Source: Cervus elaphus
Lineage: Eukaryota; Chordata; Mammalia; Artiodactyla; Cervidae
Assembly: GCF_910594005.1 (NCBI RefSeq)
Contig: NC_057817.1
Location: forward strand, 25,087,001 to 25,151,000
DNA: 64,000 bases
Direction of reading: 5' to 3'
The notes beneath the pieces were generated by a model. That model saw only the letters and a list, made by a program, of their open reading frames with translations, had not been told where the DNA came from and ran no database searches. Shown here piece by piece: positions 1-32,700 of this stretch; position 1 is the first letter of the stretch; the number at the start of each line of letters is the position of its first letter. The position numbers were made by a program, and so were the translations under genes.

Positions 1-740
1 ATCCTTAAGGAGCTCACAGACAAGTAGAGGTCAGTATAAATCAGTGATTGAGTGATAATTAGAATATATAGTTAGTGTGGTGAGATTTCTTTTATGGCTT
101 TAATCAGTCTAGCAGTAAAAAGGGAGCACTTTGAACAGAAAATATAAGCACTCATTTGATATTTTTTGATGAGGGTGGATTTTACTAAAATTATTAATGC
201 TAAATAAACATGAGTTACTACCACTAGGTGAAACATTTTAAAAAATACTATATGCTAGGCATACTGTTAAACTATCAACTTCTAATTATCGGAAACTGTC
301 CCATTCATCCCTTTTTCTTAGTTATGTTATTTGTGGGTAGATAAGCATACTTCAGAAATGATTGTTAAAACGTATTGAGCAGCGTTTTTAGAAATTCAGA
401 TACTTAGGTCTATTTTTGATACCTTTATTTAAAATACTTTTAACTCCCTATGTAATCTTGGTCATAATTATATTCTTTGTTTTTTTCTCTAAGTTTATGG
501 GCTTTGGGCTGTATAGAAAGTTATCATAAAAACTGACAAGCATATTGTGGCTGTTTTGGATAGTCTTTTGCCAACTTTTTTGAAATAGTTCTCAGTTTTG
601 GTCATCAGGTGCTTTTGAGAATCTGAGAACTATGAACCTAGGAAAAGTAAGTTTTTTGTTTTTTGTTTTTTTTGTATACAATTTGATGCATAAAGAGAAC
701 TCTTTCTCTGATAACAACTAGGTAGGAAAAGGTATTTTAA
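1..740. other. METAP2 intron upstream of the first exon in the window
   Basis: AT-rich unique-looking sequence with T-runs near 480 and 655. No exon or recognisable recent repeat is seen. Confidence 0.7.
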
Positions 741-754
741 AATATGAGACCCCA
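741..754 (+). repeat. Left target-site duplication of the L1
   Basis: AATATGAGACCCCA, repeated exactly at 1042-1055. Two preceding A residues also match. Confidence 0.88.
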
Positions 755-1041
755 AAGTCTGTTCTGTACATCTATGTCTCTTTTTCTGAGAGAATAGCAT
801 TGAAAAAGTATACTATCAAGGGTGAAACAGATCACCAGCCCAGGTTGGATGCATGAGACAAGTGCTCAGGGCTGGTGCACTGGGAAGACCCAGAGGGATG
901 GGATGGGGAGGGAGGCGGGAGTGGGGATCGGGATGGGGAACACATGTAAATCCATGGCTGATTCATGTCAAGGTATGGCAAAAACCACTACAATATTGTA
1001 AAGTAATTAGCTTTCAACTAATAAAAATAAATGAAAAAAAA
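755..1041 (+). mobile_element. 5'-truncated bovine-type L1 3' end with target-site duplication
   Basis: The G-rich 3' untranslated segment (GGGATGGGGAGGGAGG, then GGGGAACACATGTA, then CAATATTGTAAAGTAATTAG) and an A-tail at 1034-1041 are typical of ruminant L1 elements. It is flanked by the direct repeat AATATGAGACCCCA at 741-754 and 1042-1055. The perfect flanks indicate a fairly young, target-primed insertion into METAP2 intron sequence. Confidence 0.88.
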
Positions 1042-1055
1042 AATATGAGACCCCA
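1042..1055 (+). repeat. Right target-site duplication of the L1
   Basis: Exact copy of 741-754, directly after the A-tail. Confidence 0.88.
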
Positions 1056-1089
1056 GTTACTTCTCACTGGATTAGGAATCAAGTGATAT

Positions 1090-1250
1090 TCTTGGTCCAT
1101 TTCTACTATTTATCTATTAGGATTATCTTGGGCATGTCCCTTAAACATTTCTTGTTAGGATTGTTTTGAGAATCACATGAGGTTGTGAAATACAAGTATT
1201 TAACTGCAAAGCATATATCAAATGTAACTAGTATCCTTTCAGATGAAGTC
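1090..1250 (+). repeat. Probable MIR SINE remnant
   Basis: Contains a diverged MIR core (ATCTTGGGCATGTCCCTTAAAC, then a GAGAATCACATGAGG-like segment). Old and degraded; assignment is from remembered consensus only. Confidence 0.4.
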
Positions 1251-1560
1251 ATATAGTCATTATTATACTGGCATTTAAGTAACACTAGTTATTTTTCTTA
1301 GCTTTAAAAAAATGTTATTTAATACATTATTTCTTAAAATGTCTTATTCAATAATTCTTGTATTTAGAATAAATTAAAGTTTACTAGTGCCTTTGATTGC
1401 ACAAGTCAAATTCTGATACTTGAAGCTAATAATATACAAAATTCTAAGAGTATTGGGTCAACTTTGTCCTGTGCTGTTTAAGATGCACTCTATGTCCTTG
1501 TGTGCTTGTTTTGTCCCTCTGCTTATAAGGTTTAAATGAATCTGACATGTCTTCTCTTAG

Positions 1561-19843
<18,283 letters not shown>

Positions 19844-20262
19844 ACTTAGTCCAAAGCCACCACAACACCTTTTATTTTCTAAGCTTTGTTGGAATACATT
19901 ATACCAGATTTAATTTGCAACATGTTGTCTTAACAGTGGACCTATGTAATACTTTTATCCATGTTTAAAAAGGAAGGAATTTGATCAAAGGCAAACCATT
20001 TAATGTTATTAACCAAGGAAAAAGCTTCCAGGACTTTGAAATGTTAACCATTTTCTGTCTGTAAAGCTCCAAATAGTTAGGAATGACATACATTTTGTTT
20101 CAAACACCTAAGAGATGCTTTTCAGATATTTATATTGCCATATTCTTAATTGAATGCTTTGAATGACTACATCCAGTTCTGCACCTATATACCCTCTGGT
20201 ATTGCTTTTTAACCTTCCTGGAATCCATTTTCTAAAAAATAAAGACATTTTCAGATCTGAGA
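19844..20262 (+). other. METAP2: METAP2 3' untranslated region
   Basis: About 420 AT-rich bases run from the stop codon to the first good polyadenylation signal, AATAAA at 20238-20243. A GT-rich stretch at about 20273-20290 sits where a downstream element should be. Longer 3' ends cannot be excluded. Confidence 0.75.
20238..20243 (+). terminator. METAP2: METAP2 polyadenylation signal AATAAA
   Basis: Canonical hexamer 395 bases after the METAP2 stop, followed within 35 bases by a TG-rich stretch. Cleavage is expected at about 20258-20265. Confidence 0.7.
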
Positions 20263-22780
20263 GCTATATTTCAATGTCTGTGGTTGTAATTCTCTATAGG
20301 AAATAGTTTAGCATAGCATAATGTAGGAAAATGTAGAGCCTTTTGTCTGGATTGTAGACCCCCACACTGAAACTTTCCTTCTGACTGAGTGGCTAAAACA
20401 AGAACTATACATACATAAAGTGGGAGGAGAATTTTCATAAGTTAAAAACAGCTTTAGGAACATTTTGCCTTTACTTTTTTTAGGACAGTATTAATGCGTG
20501 TCTTTCATTTAACCCCTTGATATTAGAAAGATATAATTAAAACATAACTTAGTAGGAACATTGTGCCAACTTAAAACCTTGATTTACTAACATCTCAACA
20601 TTTAGACCCTCTGTCCAGTGGTGGTAGTTATTGAAAAATGTTATTTTGCTTACTCAGTAAGCCAAAAGGGCACCTAAAACCACACAGAGAGAAACAGTAC
20701 TTTCCATGTTTAGATCTCATTCTAGTTATTTCAGTTACTACTTTTTCATTATGAACCAAATTCTCTAGCACCCTGCCCCTGGACTGGTTTGAAGTCATAA
20801 CATCATGGGTGGTATTTCACTTTCAGGAAGTGAAGTTACAGTGACACTCATAGCAGCTAAGTATGTAAGTTGAATGTAAGATACCAAATATTTGAACTGA
20901 ATCCCACAGTTCTTAAAACAGATCGCTTGAATTCTGTGTAAATGATTTGTTGGGAATGTTCCCACATAATTTCAAAATTGTGTACCAGGGTAAAGCCTTA
21001 ATTTGTATATGCTTTAGCACAGATTGCCTCGGGGATGCTGTTTAGGTTGTGTTTTGTTTAACATTTTTCTCACAGGAGAAACCTGACTTCTGTACTAAAT
21101 CATTTATTATACATTAAAAAGCTGCTCCTTCATATTAGAGGTACAAATGAATGTTATCTTGTGGCATACACAGCCTAGGTTTTAGCTATATGAGCCATGT
21201 TTATTATGGTGCTAATGTTCAGTAGCTACCTTTGAATAATTTCTCCATTTCCTGTGATGATGTGCAAGTGGCAGAGCTCGCCAATTCATGCCTGGACATG
21301 TTACAGGGCTTGGACCTTCCAGCTAGCTCTTTTGGGGACTGGGTGGGAGGTATAAAGTGTTTTAATTTCTAAACCCAAGAACTTTTGGACTGAGTCAAGA
21401 ATTTGGAGCTTTGTAAGATCTCTAGCAGTAGTGACCCTCTACTAATTGTAAGCTCCAAGCTCCCTTCCCAAGTTGGGAGCAATGGCTTTACTGCATGCCC
21501 CTGAAACGGCTGGAAGAAGTATGATCCTGTAAATAGGAAAGCTGTTACTTAAAAAAAAGAAAAATTGTATTTTCCTGGTAGTGATGTATCTCTTGAAAAT
21601 CATTTTGTCATGTTTACAATGATGTACCTTATTGGTAACAAATTATTAGTTTGATGTTTAACAATAGTGCCTTTAGTAAATTATTTTACAACCAAAATAC
21701 GTTGTTTTTTTGTTAGATAAATTTACCAATGTAGAAATCCACATTGAGATATACTGTAAGAAATCTTGACTTGGTTTTAGTTTTGTTAAATAGCCTTAAT
21801 TTTTTTTTTTAGATCAGTTTTAGGTTCATAGCAAAACTGAGCATAAAGTAGAGTTCCTGTAGTCCCCTTTCCTTGACTTCACACACACAGCCTCCCCCAT
21901 CGGTTTTAGTTTTAAGAGTTTAAAAAGTAAATGGCTAGTAACTATACCACTGTAAACAACATAGCTTCCTGAGTTGTTTTTAAACTGTTGCACTAAAATT
22001 AGGTACACTAAAAAGTATAGTTTAAAGTAATCCTTGGTGTTAAAAAAGGCTAGACTCAAGTATCTTGACCACAATAAATCTTTAATGAGGTATAATTACG
22101 TTGACAGTTGAGGTAACAACTTGCATAGGTATTTAATAGATGAATAATTTTAAACCTTAGCCATTTAAACTCAAGCTGTAGTTTTGGCATGAATGATTTG
22201 TCTGTGAAGTGATAAATTCTCATTGCACTTCATGATCAGCTGCCCCTGATAATTTCAACCTGCAAGCAAACCTAATTAAGAAAAAAGAAAATTGATTTTC
22301 CAGTGGTTAACACCGATCTGTAGAGGTTAGAGGAGTCTCTTCTTTCCAAATAAAGTTAGCAGCAGTAGGACTTTAAAGATATCTAATGAGGTTGTTAGGA
22401 AAGAGCAATGAGTATTTCATACTATATTTTTTTTTAATAAAATGCAAGTGTGATTTTAATTTCAAAAAGGACCCAATGTTAGAATATCTAAGAGGCTTTT
22501 AGTAGTCATATAATACTAGCAAGAGCAATTTTTTTAATGCGGCTTTAGTTACTTATTCTAAGTGAGATGCTGAACATTTTGCTCAAATGCCAATTTTGAA
22601 CATTCTCTGTCCTATGCAGTTTTTTTCTCTTCAAGTCTGATTTCTATCCCTTTAAACCAAAAATCTTAAGATACAATAGTACAAAACTTTAAGAGATCTA
22701 ATGTTAAATATATAAAATGAACTCATATCCAAGCTGAACTGTACTTGTATTATACCATAATATACTGTTTGCTACATTCA
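20263..22780. other. Intergenic gap between convergent METAP2 and USP44
   Basis: About 2.5 kb of AT-rich sequence between the two predicted cleavage sites. At 21805-21900 a stretch (AGATCAGTTTTAGGTTCATAGC) resembles old L1 3' sequence. No gene or RNA is recognised. Confidence 0.5.
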
Positions 22781-23542
22781 TTTTTTTTTTTTAATGACTG
22801 CTTTATTAGAATTTGGACAAACGTTTGCTGTCAGACAAATCACTATTATTAATATCTCAGCCATTATTATTTTCATGTCCATAGTACTGAAGCCATTTAA
22901 ACATGCTATTTATAAAGCTGTCATCTTCATTTGTATAACAGTTTGACTATGCCAAGTAAAAAATAATTTTTACAACAAACTTGAAGTTCTGTTTAACAAA
23001 GTAAAGTCTATTGAGTCCTGTCACACACAAAGCCTCAGGGATATTGAGATGAGTAGGTAATATTTCACTTTGCAGTAGTTGAACTGATACACCAATCTGA
23101 AAGAAATGCCCTTTTTCTGGTAAGACTTGGTGAAGCAAGTTTAATCTGTCTGATAAGAATTTGTATAGAAAATAACTATAAAAGATAAATGTATAAAATG
23201 ATGCCATCTGAACTTCTTCAGTAGAAGATTGCACAAATTCATGATCTGAGCCAATTAAGACATCAAAACACAAGAAAGAGGTAACATCAGTCTGAGGTAA
23301 ACACTAAAAGTTTAAAACTCCCAAGTATTTAACAAAAATTACCTACTGACATTGATACACATATACTTAAGCTAACTTAATCTCTGTAAAAAGATCTGTT
23401 GCAGTTAGATACAAAATGTGTAAACACAGTGTGCACTGATTAGTAAGTAAAAATAAAAACAGTGAAGCCCACAATTGTTAAGTCAGCCCTTTTAAAAAGT
23501 ATATATACAAATCACAAGAAGAAAACCCCCACTGTCTTTGGA
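22781..23542 (-). other. USP44: USP44 3' untranslated region (predicted)
   Basis: About 760 bases follow the stop codon on the - strand to the first AATAAA (plus-strand TTTATT at 22802-22807). A 108-codon open frame at 22947-23273 on the same strand lies wholly within it and resembles nothing I know. Confidence 0.55.
22802..22807 (-). terminator. USP44: Candidate USP44 polyadenylation signal
   Basis: AATAAA on the - strand about 740 bases after the stop. Cleavage is expected 10-25 bases further left, at a genomic A-run (plus-strand T-run) that would complicate mapping by oligo-dT. Confidence 0.45.
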
Positions 23543-23739
23543 TCAGCTAAGGATTTCATTAGAAGAGGTATCAGCTTCTTCACTGGGATGTTGGCTACCA
23601 TTCAGGAGTTCTGGAGGCAGGAGCTCAGAATGTCCCTCAGTAACTCGCTGGGTATAAAACAAGATATAAGCTTGGGCCTTGCGTACTTCATCCAGAGTGC
23701 ACATGCTTAGCTTGGAATCATTGCAGTGTACCCAGAACC
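23543..23739 (-). CDS. USP44: USP44 terminal coding exon
   Basis: 197 bases from acceptor CTCTAG to TGA, encoding FWVHCNDSKLSMC to SSNEILS. It carries the third catalytic residue (HCND) and the variable acidic C-terminal tail. The stop is at plus-strand 23543-23545. Confidence 0.96.
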
Positions 23740-26700
23740 CTAGAGTGAAGCACAAAATACGTCTTAATGTTCACAAAGGAACTTTAGAAATTTCTAGTAT
23801 AAATGAAAACATGGATTTAAAGAGTTTCAGTGAGAGTTGAGGGTTTTGTTTTTTTTTTTAAGGAAAAATAATTGTCTAGCCAATTTAGTTCTTTAAATTA
23901 GAAATAACAGCTTGGGCAGTATGTTACTCGAATCACCTACCTTTGTCCTAGAAGTAATTTGAGGTTACAGAATCTGATTCGTTTGCTTGACACTATCTTT
24001 AATTCCTGGTATAATCTTACCAGTTAATGCTTTTGCTGGTAATTATAAAGCTGTACAACTCATGGTAATGTTAATTGCCTCCTGGGTTATACGGACTTTT
24101 TGTCCATGCCTCTTTTTCTAAGGTTCATGGAAGCAGTATGCGAAAGTTTCATGTTAGAACTTGAAATCAAAGTTGTTCCAAATAGCTGTGATTCCCCAGT
24201 TATTAGGTGCTCTGTTCTTGAACAAAATTACCTGAATTCAACCGGAAAACAGACGACCTACTCTTGGAAGTGTGCCTTTCGCACTTTTTGACTTGTAACT
24301 AAAGAGACCATCCTTACTATTTTATCCCTTCAGCCTTTATGAGACAAAACTACCACAGTCCTGCATCATAGAATATCCCATTTTCTGCACAAAACCCCTG
24401 TTTTTTTCTTCTTCTTGAAAGAAAACAAATTAAGTGGCTTTTCTTAAGATTACTCAGTGTCTAGTTTAGAAATCCATGAAGACTGAACCGTGGCTTCCAA
24501 AAGCCTACCCCAAGGTAAAATACTTTTTTTCATACCTCCTTCAGAATTGTAACAGTAGGCAGTGTAGTGTCCTGAGCCGAATCCCTTCCCATGGTGCATT
24601 ACCACAGCAGATAAGTCATACATAAAACATTCTGGTCTGAGGGACTTCAGGGATTCCCTGCAGCAATAGGGCTCCATGTTTAAGATTTCTTCAAAGCCAA
24701 CATGAACACCAATCTTCTCTCGGTTATTACGTCCTGACCACCTGCAAACAAATCAGGGTAAAATTATCAACAAAGTCAAGGGACCATAACCACGTACCTG
24801 GTCCAAACTCATAATGATAGAAAACCTCAGAGACCAGAGAGTACAATCCTATATAAAAACTGTAAATAGTAAATCCTTTCAATACTGAAGTTGGCTACAA
24901 TAGAGGAATTTAGGCTTATTTACCAAACAAGTAGAGTGAGGTTCTAAAATAAATTATTTGGCTTCTGTAGTTAGAGGATAGTATAGGAAGAAAATTAACT
25001 TTCAGAAGAAATACAGCCTTACGGCATTTTCCCCCTTTGAAGTGAGAAATTCAAGGCACCAAAGGGTTTTTAATTCTTTACTGTCATGTTAATACTTTGA
25101 GGAGGATATCCCAGGACCTAGAATTTGTTCCTGGGAGACATAATCTGGATCTTTCTTGGCCAGGTGTGGGGAAAAAAACAAACCCAAACAAAACAGGCAC
25201 CTCTAATTCCTCAGAACACTTCAAGAGCTCTTCATAATTAAAAAAAAGAAACTGTGACCCTTCCTGTGTGTAAATCAGTATAATACCCATTAGTGACAAA
25301 ACTCAGATATCGTTCCTATACTGTCAATTTCTCAATCTGTTGGTCATGCTTCCCAGTACTGGATCTATGCATGTAAAGCAATGCTTTTATCATCGAATAG
25401 TATGAATTGGTGCTACAGGGGAAAAATAATGTAATAAATGGTTGTTCTTTCAAGAGATTATAGTACAACTTGGAGTGCTATGGTACAATGACAAAAAACA
25501 GCTGAAAATACAGTATCAGTGTATTAAAGCAGGCAGTTAAGACAGCAGCAGGTAAAGTAGGGAGAAAGGCAAATAGGTTTTATGAAGAAAAAAACTGTGA
25601 AAATGCTTAATTAGTATGAGGTAAAACTGTATGGAACTAAAGATGAGACTTGCAGATTGTGTCGCCTGCCACACTAGGAGTCATACCCCAGTCTTTCCCT
25701 GTTACGTGTACAGAGTCCTGTATCCAGTGCAACTTTATTCTTAGTACCAAGCATGTGAAATAAGGGCACTTGCTTAACGTAAGTTCCTATCATTCTCACT
25801 TTCTCTCTCTTTTATTATACCATAAAATTCAAACCTTTATTTACTGAATTATGCTAAATAAGTACTTGTCAGTTGGTACTAGTCAGTAACTAGAAAATAA
25901 TTTATTTCCGTTGATGAGCAGGATATCCCTTTTTGTCTGCTGATAAAAATATAGTAAAATGATAACAAGATAACACTACACCAAAAAGTCATGATTTATT
26001 TCTGAGAGAGGGAACAGGACTAGGAGGCACAATGGGGAGCTTGTAAGGCATTAGAAATGTTCTGTTTCTTACATTTCTTCTAAAGCTCTTGTGTGCCCCT
26101 CCCCAATCCCATTCTCCTTTTTATATGCCCTATATGTTTTATATACTGGCAAATATAATAGTACATTTTTAATAGATGAAGAGAAAGGAAAAAGATAAAT
26201 GTGGTGGTAAAGGCAGCATAAAAATGGTCCCTGAATCAGAAATATGGCATGGAAGCATCACAAATATTTTGGTTAGAAGATGCAAGGGAGGCAAATAGGT
26301 TTAAATTAAGCTGAGCTTCAAATGGCAGATTAAAGAGGCAATTATGAAGCACAAAAAGTTCAGTGATTGATAGTAGCCAGTTAAGTACCAGAAGTTTAAA
26401 CCCTTTTAATTCTATCTATAAAATCTCATATATGGTCTGACCTCTCCATGTTCCCGGGCCTTTGCTACCTGGCCCTGGGCGATATCGTGCATTCTAAGTC
26501 GCTTCAGTTGTGTCCAACTCCTTGCGACCCTATGAACTGTAGCCCACCAGGTTCCTCAGTCCATGGGATTCTCCAGGCAAAAGTACTGGAGTGGGTTACC
26601 ATGCCCTCTTCCAGGGAATCTTCCCGACCCAGGGATCAAACCTGTCTCTTATGTCTCCTGCATTGGCAGGCGGGTTCTTTACCACTAGCACAACCTGGGA

Positions 26701-29700
26701 AGCCCCCTGGACAATATTAACACAAAACAATTTTCATTCCACTTGATTTCACACACCCTGGCAGGTCTCACCCAGACTCTTCACTAAACCTTTTGTTGTG
26801 TACCCTTTCCTGTTCCTTCATACCTTTGTTCATGTTGCTTTGAGGCTAAAGTGTTCCTCCTCTTGCATACATCCCATTCATTCACTTAGTATTTTGGGGC
26901 ACCTATGTACTGAGCTCAGTTCTGGATTTTGGAATACAGGAATGAAAAGACAAGACCACTGTCATTACTGAACTTCTGTTTAGGGGGACAGAAACAGGTA
27001 TTAATAAATCAACTATTGCAGATATTGGTTTCTGCCAAGAAGCAAAAATAGGGTAGGTAATGTGACACAGTTGGTGGTGCTACTTTTAAATACGGTGGTC
27101 AGAAAAAGTCCTGAGATGACATATGAACTGAGATTTAAATTACATGAAGTCCCCTGTGCCATTAGGGAGGCTTTGGGAATGTTTAGATATCAGCGAATGC
27201 CTTCCTCTAGGGCTCTGATAAGTTCATTTGTATGTAGTTTGTGGTACTTAGTATTTCTACTTCATCATTATTTCTGTGAATGCTTGACTATAATCTTGAG
27301 AAAAAAATTCTACATTATATTCCCCAAAGAATATGGACATCGGGCATTTTCCAAGCATGAAGCAATCGGGTCAAATACTCTCAAGCTATAGATTTTAATT
27401 TTAAAATTTTGTACCTAAAACATGCTGAATATTATACACTATAAGCAGAGACTAGGACAATAATATACTGCGCAAACCAAAATGCAAGGAGTCTGCTATC
27501 AGCAATGTATTCTATAAGGGAAGATAGTATCAGAAGGATAGTTACTGAACATGTTGTTTATGATTAGGGCTAGAGATAATGACAGAATTTTTTCTCCTTT
27601 AAAAAAAAAAAAAAGCAGAAGTAGATAAGTCTCCCAGTCAAGTATTAAACTTTATTCTACTACTAACCTGAATCGTTTCAGATGGAGTCTGAGAACCTGA
27701 GGTAGGTGGCAAATCATAAGCTGTTTTTGTGCTTCTGTGAGTATAACTGGTTTTGAGGAAAACCTTCTACGTTTTGCTATGATATCAAAGACAGAATGAG
27801 ATGCAAATTTAAGGATACAATGAAATGCTTGAGTAAACTCAAAATAATTCAGACATGTATTATCAATTAAACATCTACTGAGTTATAGGCATTATACAGG
27901 GCTAAAGATAAAGGCATGGCCTTGCTCTCAAGACACTTAACAATCATGTAAAAGAAAGTGAAAGTGAAGTCGCTCAGTCGTGTCTGACTCTGTGACCCCA
28001 TGGACTGTAGCCCCCATGGACAGCTCCTCTGTCCATGGGATTGTCCAGGCAAGAATACTGGAGTGGGTTGCCATTTCCTTCTCCAGGGGATCTTCTCGAC
28101 TCAGGGATCAAAATCAGGTCTCCCACACTGCAGGCAGACTCTTTATCATCTGAAACACCAGGGAATCCCACAATCATGTAAACCACACACACAAAACTTA
28201 TGAGTTAGTCAAGGCAGACAGGTAAACAAATAATAAGCATAGCTGACCCTTGAACAACAAAGGCTTGGACTACATGGGTCCACTAACATGCAGATTTTTA
28301 TCTTTTTCAATCACAGTTGACACAGTTGACTGTATGTTTCGCACACACAGATTCAACGAACCATGGATTGAAATTTACATCCAGTTGGTTGAATCTGTAG
28401 ATGTGAAATCTTCAGGGATGGTTTGGCAGATTGGCAGATTTCAGTATAAGTAGGTGTGCCTGGAACCAATCCCCTACATTACACTGTATATGATTTAATA
28501 TAGTCCTGAAATAAGGCAACAGAAAGATATAGTGCTATAATATTTTTAAATTGATTTGGCTATGCCAACTAAAAGGAAAAATTCCTCCCTAAACACATAC
28601 TGTAATATACTCTTACCAAAGTCTAATCAATCATGGTCAATTCACTTCTTGAGGCTAATCAGGATCCCATGGGCATGGAAACTTTCTGCCCAGAGCACCC
28701 CTCCCCACTTCCTGGAGATCCAACCCAGCACCGCCTGAGAAAGCAAGCCTTCATTAGCTCTGTATCTGAGATCTCCTTCAATGTCTTGGTATTTTAGTAC
28801 CAGATCTCAAACAAGGGGAACTGAGGATTCTTTTTACCCTCTGCTATCTCTAGAGGTCCACCTATGGACCTTATGCTGCAGCTTCTCTCTAGGCCACTGG
28901 CTACCAAAATTTGCTCCTGATATCCAGGAGTTATCCTTCAATTTGTATATCAACCACAAAGCCAGCCACAGGAGAAGCTACTTCTTATAGGAAGTGGAAT
29001 CAGTCCACCATGAGGCTGTCCTCTAACCCAACTCCTCTTTCCAACAGAAGTCTTTCTTCCAGGTCTATGCTCCGGAGATCCAGGTATCAGACTGCTGCAA
29101 GATCTTAGGGACTTAACTTTGGGTTGTCTCCCAGAATATATGGTACAAGTGTAGCTAGACAAAGGATGTTAACTCCTTGAATTATAGTTTTAAACATTTG
29201 CCATCATAGATTAAATTCAAACAGCTCTTTTAGGCCTTTATTTGGTGGACCCAGCAGATATAAACATGTTATCATTTTCTGCATTTATTTTCATATCTTT
29301 CTACTCCCAGATTTGGTGAAGAAAACATCTAGGACCATTCACATTTATGTTCAAGAAAATAAACACTATACACTTTATCAATAAAGGTTTATTTTCTTCT
29401 AATCTTATAAATATTAGGCTCCTATTTACAACAGATTTCATAATAGGCAGCACTCGGAAAACAATGTTGGTATAAGTTGTTCTAGAACACCAGCAACTTA
29501 TATGCCATTTTTTTAATGCTGGAACAGCCACTGGTTCTTTTATGTTACCTTAGGAGTTTATTATCGAACACCCTAGAGTCATTTTTTTTTTCAGACATGG
29601 AGATTAAGGAGAATATCTGCAAATATATAGTATAAACGTTTAAAATGCCATGTACTACACATTGCTAGAGATAAAGAAACCGGATGAAGACGTAGCAAAT

Positions 29701-32700
29701 CGGATGTGGTTTTATCTACCATTTCTCTGGAAGAGGATGCTTCTGTTTAATTGAAACGACTGTTTCATCCCCCAGTGCTGGGTTCCTATGCTCACTTCCA
29801 TTAGAAGAGCTTATCACAGTAGACCTTGTCTTCCTGTTTCCTCCATTAGGTATGTGAGCATCTTGAAAGTGTCTTTCCTCTTTCCACAATGACTTGAACA
29901 ATGACTAATTATAGGAGACAGTCAATGGATGATTTTTTAATAAATCTTTGTTTTTATGAAGCCAATGTCCTTTGCAGCAGTCCAGCAGTGTATATTATTT
30001 CCTATTTTATAAGTGTGTATACACACACATATACATATGTTATCTATATATCAATGTTTTAATGTGCACCAAAAAGACTCATAAACTAATCATTTCATTC
30101 AGTACTAAATACCTTTTACTATTCCCCTTCACTACTTTATTCTACTCACATATTAAATTTAAATTTTATTTTATGAATCTTTTCTACAACTTACTATAGG
30201 ATCAAAAATATTTTAATGTCATCAATAAGGCAAAACAAACATGTAGTTCACAAACATCAATTAAAAAGCAGAAATATGTAGCCCAAATTTCTTTTGATAA
30301 ATAATTTATTTCTATACCTGTTACTTAGGGAATTTCTTCCAGTTTCCCCTCATTTGTGTTTCTCTTTGCTAACCTTAGAAAAACAAAGAGAATATACAGC
30401 CTCTACTTACAATTACACTGGTCACACATGTAGATTTTTCCTTCTAAAGCTTCGGTTTCTGTGAACTTAGTCAACATTTCAGTAACCAGACACGGCTGGG
30501 AAGTACTATCTTTTCCACTGCATTGGTATCTTTCTGGGAATTCCAGTGACAAGTCCCAGAAAGGTTCTATGGTATTTGATTTGTTGTCACATGCAAGACA
30601 TGTAACCTGCAAATAGAAATATTAGTTTCTCAGATTACAATCCTTCTGTCAAAATATTTACTCCTTTCACTAGAAGTCATTACCTGTAAATAAGCTTTTC
30701 TTCTGAAAATGTACTATCAGAATTCTGAATGATCTGCTTTATATTATTTTCAGGGAATAATATTTTCTTCCATAAACCCACTATGCGTTGATGGGCTTTA
30801 ACTATGAGGCATTCAAAAAGCTCTATGGGCTTTTTTTTACTAAGTTCAGTCAAGTCTGAATTTAGTAAAAACAAACAAACAAACAATGGGCTCACTTAAT
30901 TAGATATACACTGTGTGTATACGTATGTGTTGTGTATGTGTGTCTATACATATAATATATATTTATATACATTTAATGTGCTTAGATTAATTAGACTTGA
31001 AGTTCTTTGCCCTTTTTCCTTTCTCATCTTTCACTGATGGGTTTTCTCTTCCCAAATCCCTATAACTTCTTAACCATAATGCAAGTAAAATGCTATCAGT
31101 ATATTTTTATATGCAAATTTTAAAATATAGCATACTTTTATGTTAGTATATTAGTATATACAGATTTTGAAGTACTACCAATTTCCAATTTTGAATTAGT
31201 ATATACCAATTTTGAAGCACTAATTTCAAAAGATAGTATATATAAAATACATACAAATACTTCCACTTAAAGCAAACAACACTACATTAAAATCCTGATC
31301 AAAATATAGGAACCTCAAAGAACAGGAAGCCTTTCTGACAACTTACATAGGAAATATAGTAACTGAAAAAGGAAAGAATAACTTTGGTAAAGCATTCAGC
31401 AGGATTTAATGCCAACACTGCCCATAACTGAAGATAGACTTTAAAGATCTAATAATCCACATGATGTGAAATATTACTAAACACTTTCACAAAAGCTATA
31501 TTCCTGGAACACACAACAAAATAAAGAAGCCAATTGTAATCTACATTTTAAATTAAATACACTGACACAAAGAAAAGAAGAATACCCCTAGTGTTAATAG
31601 TTTGGGGACTCACTAGGACCAAGGTTTGACCTTTTGAGAACAGTTTCTTGAATATGGCAGGTTCAAAAAGCCATTCCAGCAACCAACCTCTGAATCTTCT
31701 GAAAAGACCAATTTTCTAAGTATTTATTACACATTAGAAAGGAAGAGAGCAAAGTGATGGCATAACAACTTTTATTAAATTCAAAATTCATCCATAAAGG
31801 AAAAAAACAAGTACATACACTCTCACACTATTCAAAACATGAAATGGTAACTTTCTGGAAAAGAATCTGCAACCACATATCAAAAGTATTACCCTTTGAC
31901 AAAGTAATTCCAGGACTCTGTCTTAAGGAAATCATTAGAAAAACTGTAGTAATTGACCGTGACATTATAATAATGGAAAAATTGGAAATAGTTAACAAGT
32001 CAACAATAGGGGAATGGTTAAAAAGAATTATGGTATATACATATGCTGGACACTGAAATGTGAAAAAAAAAGACCAAATATTTTAATAACTATGAAAAAT
32101 CCTTAATTATTAAATAAAGTGGAAAAAGAAGCAGGTAAATTCAACATGACCATATAATTAGAGCAAAAATATGTATAGATATTCAGAAAAAACTAGAAGG
32201 AAATATACCAAAATATTCATAGTTTTATGCATGGGTTGTGTGGAGCTCTGGGACTAATGTATGATTTTCTTCTTTTCTTCTACACAGATTTACTGTACTA
32301 TATAGGTAACATAAAAAGTTAAAAATGACAAAGAAAGATGATAGAAAAATAATATTGCATGCAACCCCCACAACTCTTATTTGCTAAGTCACACAATGTA
32401 GAATCTAGACATTTCTGAAACATGAAGTAAAATAAACGTCATAGAAATTAACTGAGGAACAGTTCAACTGAATATGTGTATAAGTGACTCAACTGCCTCA
32501 GTTAAAAAATAACAACACACACATTTTTTAAAGTTCTATGCTCTGGAAAAGAAGAGAGCTGATGTCTAGTAATAGTCTACCCAAGAGTCTACTCATTCTA
32601 GAGAATCATCAGTTAGATGGAAGATTCTGGTTCTGTGACTGTCACAAAGGGAAGTTTTTACAGCTATAATTAAAATAGAGGAAAACTATTTAGGATCTTT

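Larger units (their letters stand above)
24742..27667. other. USP44 intron between third and fourth coding exons
   Basis: Holds a Bov-tA at 26490-26705 and an L2 fragment at about 26870-27200. The rest is AT-rich and unrecognised. The 796-base intron at 23740-24535 shows nothing recognisable. Confidence 0.6.

Noticed and set aside
22947..23273. 108-codon - strand frame after USP44
   Set aside because: Lies entirely inside the predicted USP44 3' untranslated region; hydrophobic, AT-rich chance frame with no known relative.
24100..24291. 63-codon + strand frame in a USP44 intron
   Set aside because: No similarity, no splice or regulatory context; expected by chance.
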